Shown: positions 62,032 through 64,000 of the stretch, in pieces
How the letters are laid out: each line of letters begins with the position of its first letter
Position numbering within the stretch: position 1 is the stretch's first letter
Assembly: GCF_030733425.1 (NCBI RefSeq)
Contig: NZ_JASHIZ010000020.1
Span: 24,459 to 88,458, forward strand
Source: Roseovarius sp. MMSF_3350
GTDB lineage: Bacteria; Pseudomonadota; Alphaproteobacteria; Rhodobacterales; Rhodobacteraceae
Direction of reading: 5' to 3'
DNA length: 64,000 bases
Position numbers and translations under genes: made by a program
The notes under the pieces: model-generated
Told to the model about the DNA's origin: nothing
The model's input: the letters and a program-made list of their open reading frames with translations, nothing else
The model's database searches: none

Positions 62032-62916
62032 ATGCAAGTCGGCATCATTGGCGTCGGGCTCATGGGCCACGGCATCGCCCGCAACATCCTGATGCAAAGC
62101 GACTTTGCGCTCAGCTTTCTCGATCACCCCGGCAACCAGCCCACCGATGACCTGGTCGCGCTCGGGGCCAGTGCCTGTAGGACAACATCCGAGGTCGCCG
62201 CGGCCTCTGACGTCGTGATACTTTGCGTAACCGGCTCCCCCCAGATCGAAACGATTGTCAGTTCTTCGAACGGCCTTGCCGATTCACTACGCCCGGGCAC
62301 GATCGTGGTCGACTGCTCGACAGCGCTGCCCGAGTCGACCCTGCAAATGGCAGCCCTCATCCGAAAGGCGGGCGGTGATTATCTTGATGCTCCCATGACA
62401 CGCACCGCGATACATGCCCACGAAGGGACCTTGAACCTTCTGGTTGGCGGTGCGGGCGAGACGCTGGACAAGGTGCGACCCGTTCTTGCCGCGTTCACCG
62501 AGAATGTAGATCACGTCGGCCCGCTCGGCCACGGTCACCGTCTGAAGCTTTTGCACAATTACGTCTCGGTCGGCTTCATGACCCTGCTGGCCGAGGCCGC
62601 CGCCCAGGCCGCCGATACCGGCATCGACCCGAAGGTTTTCGTCGATGTCCTGGCGGGGGGCGGCGGCGCGAGCGCCGCGCTGGATCGGCTCGCCCCATAC
62701 ATCATATCGCAGGATCGCGAGGCCCTGCCCTTTTTCGTTTCGAACGCTCGGAAGGACATAGACTATTACCGCAGCATGTCCGAAGCTGCAGGTGCGCGCA
62801 TGACAGTCGCCGATGGCGTGTCAGCCGCCCTGGCAGCGACGGTCGAAACCGGTCCTGCCGATGCCTACGTGCCGGAACTGGTTCGCCTTTTCAGAAAGCA
62901 ACAAGGCGGCGGATAA
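62032..62916 (+). CDS. 3-hydroxyisobutyrate dehydrogenase-family oxidoreductase
   Basis: 294 residues. Rossmann domain GVGLMGHGIARNI (about 6-18), substrate-binding segment DAPMTRTAIHAHEGTLNLLVGG, and catalytic Lys172 in GHRLKLLHNY. Members oxidise beta-hydroxyacids (3-hydroxyisobutyrate, tartronate semialdehyde, 3-hydroxypropionate). ATG 62032, 48 bases after the aldehyde dehydrogenase. With that enzyme it could turn a hydroxy acid to a semialdehyde and then an acid, but the substrate is not given by sequence. Confidence 0.92.
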   Translation: MQVGIIGVGLMGHGIARNILMQSDFALSFLDHPGNQPTDDLVALGASACRTTSEVAAASDVVILCVTGSPQIETIVSSSNGLADSLRPGTIVVDCSTALPESTLQMAALIRKAGGDYLDAPMTRTAIHAHEGTLNLLVGGAGETLDKVRPVLAAFTENVDHVGPLGHGHRLKLLHNYVSVGFMTLLAEAAAQAADTGIDPKVFVDVLAGGGGASAALDRLAPYIISQDREALPFFVSNARKDIDYYRSMSEAAGARMTVADGVSAALAATVETGPADAYVPELVRLFRKQQGGG

Positions 62917-63002
62917 GCCCGCCGCGCGCAGCGCTCTGAGACGGGGTTGTCACCTTAAAAATACGTGTGTAGCTAAAGTAAACGTTAAACGGGAGGAAAA
63001 CC

Positions 63003-63983
63003 ATGACGTTCATTACCCGCGGGCTGGTCTCGACCGGCATCTTCTTTGCAATAGGGCTTCCGGCCCTCGCACAGACCGAAGTCAAGATCGGCTACGCCTT
63101 GGCCCCCGACAGCCATTACGGCGTCGCGGCGCAGAAGTTCGAAGAGGTCGTCAAGGCCGAAACCGGCGACGCGTTCGAATTCAACCATTTCCCCTCCTCA
63201 GGCCTCGGAGGCGAGCGTGAAGTCATCGAGGGGCTGCAACTCGGCACCATCGAAGCCACCATCGTTTCGTCCGGCACTCTGGCCAATTTCGTGCCTGACA
63301 CCGGCGTCTTCGACATCCCGTTCCTGTTCCGCGATCTCGATCATGCCCGCGCCGTACTGGATGGTCCGATCGGCCAGGAAATCCTCGGCAAGTTCGACAA
63401 TGTCGGCCTGCACGGTCTGGCCTGGGGCGAACAAGGCTTTCGCCACATCACCAACAACCGGAATGCCATCGAAACCCCGGCCGATGTCGAAAGCCTGAAG
63501 ATCCGCACCATGGAAAACCCCGTGCACCTCGCGGCTTTCAACGCGATGGGGGCCGCACCGACGCCGATGGCATGGCCGGAGGTGGTCTCGTCGCTGCAGC
63601 AGGGCGTGATCGACGGTCAGGAAAACCCGTTGTCCGTCATTGTATCGGTCAAGCTCGACGAAGTGCAGGAATATCTGACCCTGTCCGGTCACGTCTATTC
63701 ACCCGCCATGCTGCTCGTGTCCAAACCGTTCTGGGACGGTCTTGACGACGAACAAAAAGCCGCTTTCGAGAAGGCTGCGGCAGAGGCCGTGACCGCCATG
63801 CGCGGCTACGTGGACAACGTCGAAACCACCGGCGTCGAAACGCTCAAAGAGCGCGGCATGAAGGTGAACGAGTTGTCGGCCGAACAAAAGGCGGCCTTCC
63901 AGGAGTCCATCGCATCCGCCTATGAAGGCTACTACGAGACCTACGGAAAAGAGTTGGTCGACTCGATCGTAGACTTCGAATGA
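63003..63983 (+). CDS. TRAP transporter periplasmic binding protein (DctP family)
   Basis: 326 residues. Signal peptide ending GLPALAQ. DctP features: EVKIGYALAPDSHYGVAAQKFEEVVKAETG, PDTGVFDIPFLFRDLDHA, and LKIRTMENPVHLAAFNAMGAAPTPM with the conserved carboxylate-binding Arg (in KIRTMENP). Captures an organic acid for a TRAP permease; the DctQM genes must be right of the window. ATG 63003 follows GGGAGGAAAAC. An 86-base spacer after the preceding gene may have its own promoter. Confidence 0.94.
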   Translation: MTFITRGLVSTGIFFAIGLPALAQTEVKIGYALAPDSHYGVAAQKFEEVVKAETGDAFEFNHFPSSGLGGEREVIEGLQLGTIEATIVSSGTLANFVPDTGVFDIPFLFRDLDHARAVLDGPIGQEILGKFDNVGLHGLAWGEQGFRHITNNRNAIETPADVESLKIRTMENPVHLAAFNAMGAAPTPMAWPEVVSSLQQGVIDGQENPLSVIVSVKLDEVQEYLTLSGHVYSPAMLLVSKPFWDGLDDEQKAAFEKAAAEAVTAMRGYVDNVETTGVETLKERGMKVNELSAEQKAAFQESIASAYEGYYETYGKELVDSIVDFE

Positions 63984-64000
63984 TGATACCGCGTCGGGGG

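Noticed and set aside
60184..62127. 647-codon minus-strand frame opposite the aldehyde dehydrogenase
   Set aside because: Antisense shadow for most of its length. Only its tail at about 60187-60375 has TetR resemblance, and that part is reported separately as a remnant.
1..64000. tRNA, rRNA, CRISPR arrays, insertion sequences, phage integrase or attachment repeats
   Set aside because: Looked for by eye; no cloverleaf arms, repeat-spacer pattern, transposase or integrase motif was found.

Overview
This window looks like chromosomal DNA of a GC-rich alphaproteobacterium, most probably a member of the Rhodobacterales (roseobacter group). The evidence is the codon use (strong G/C third positions), the density of solute-binding-protein transporters (polar amino acid ABC, tripartite tricarboxylate, BMP-type nucleoside ABC, TRAP), and a full set of CoA-dependent catabolic enzymes. 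No rRNA, tRNA, CRISPR array, insertion sequence or phage gene was recognised.

Layout. (1) 1-2751: a CocE/NonD-type hydrolase cut by the left edge and, divergent from it, a helix-turn-helix regulator broken by a frameshift. (2) 2752-13933: after a 570-base gene-poor gap, a co-directional block on the + strand: Ser/Thr kinase, FHA protein, PP2C phosphatase, P-loop GTPase, dynamin-like GTPase, second small GTPase, two small proteins whose predicted fold resembles roadblock/LC7, and, after another gap, a response regulator with a decayed GGDEF-like output domain. Most of these genes overlap or nearly touch. This is the most unusual part of the window: a phospho-switch coupled to three GTPases, with no secretion-system genes. 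(3) 13941-19616: an aspartase-like lyase with a polar amino acid ABC transporter, and a divergent RpiR regulator. (4) 19713-34889: LysR regulator and a TauD/TfdA dioxygenase; an enoyl-CoA hydratase with a TctABC transporter; a GntR/UTRA regulator; and a divergent catabolic operon (enoyl-CoA hydratase, 3-hydroxyacyl-CoA dehydrogenase, thiolase, glutaryl-CoA-dehydrogenase-like enzyme, CoA-acylating aldehyde dehydrogenase, ADP-forming acyl-CoA synthetase). Together these read as import and beta-oxidation of a carboxylate, plausibly a dicarboxylate. (5) 34913-36865: a long metallophosphoesterase. (6) 37267-43113: a BMP-type nucleoside/base ABC importer ending in a cytosine-deaminase-like hydrolase. 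(7) 43424-45124: an MsbA-like exporter. (8) 45432-53770: a siderophore island with AraC regulator, TonB receptor, FecBCD-type importer and a DUF2218-siderophore-interacting fusion. (9) 54076-57951: a periplasmic PaoABC-type molybdenum aldehyde oxidoreductase. (10) 58165-64000: an NmrA-like protein, an AraC regulator, remnants of a TetR gene, an aldehyde dehydrogenase, a 3-hydroxyisobutyrate-dehydrogenase-like enzyme and a TRAP binding protein at the right edge.

How the parts work together. Regions 3, 4, 6 and 10 follow one plan: a periplasmic binding protein and permease bring in a small polar substrate, an adjacent enzyme set converts it, and a nearby regulator (RpiR, GntR or AraC type) is the likely sensor. 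Region 8 handles ferric siderophores from outer membrane to cytoplasmic iron release. Region 2 stands apart as a signalling module. All functional statements rest on reading motifs and gene order by eye; no database search was run.
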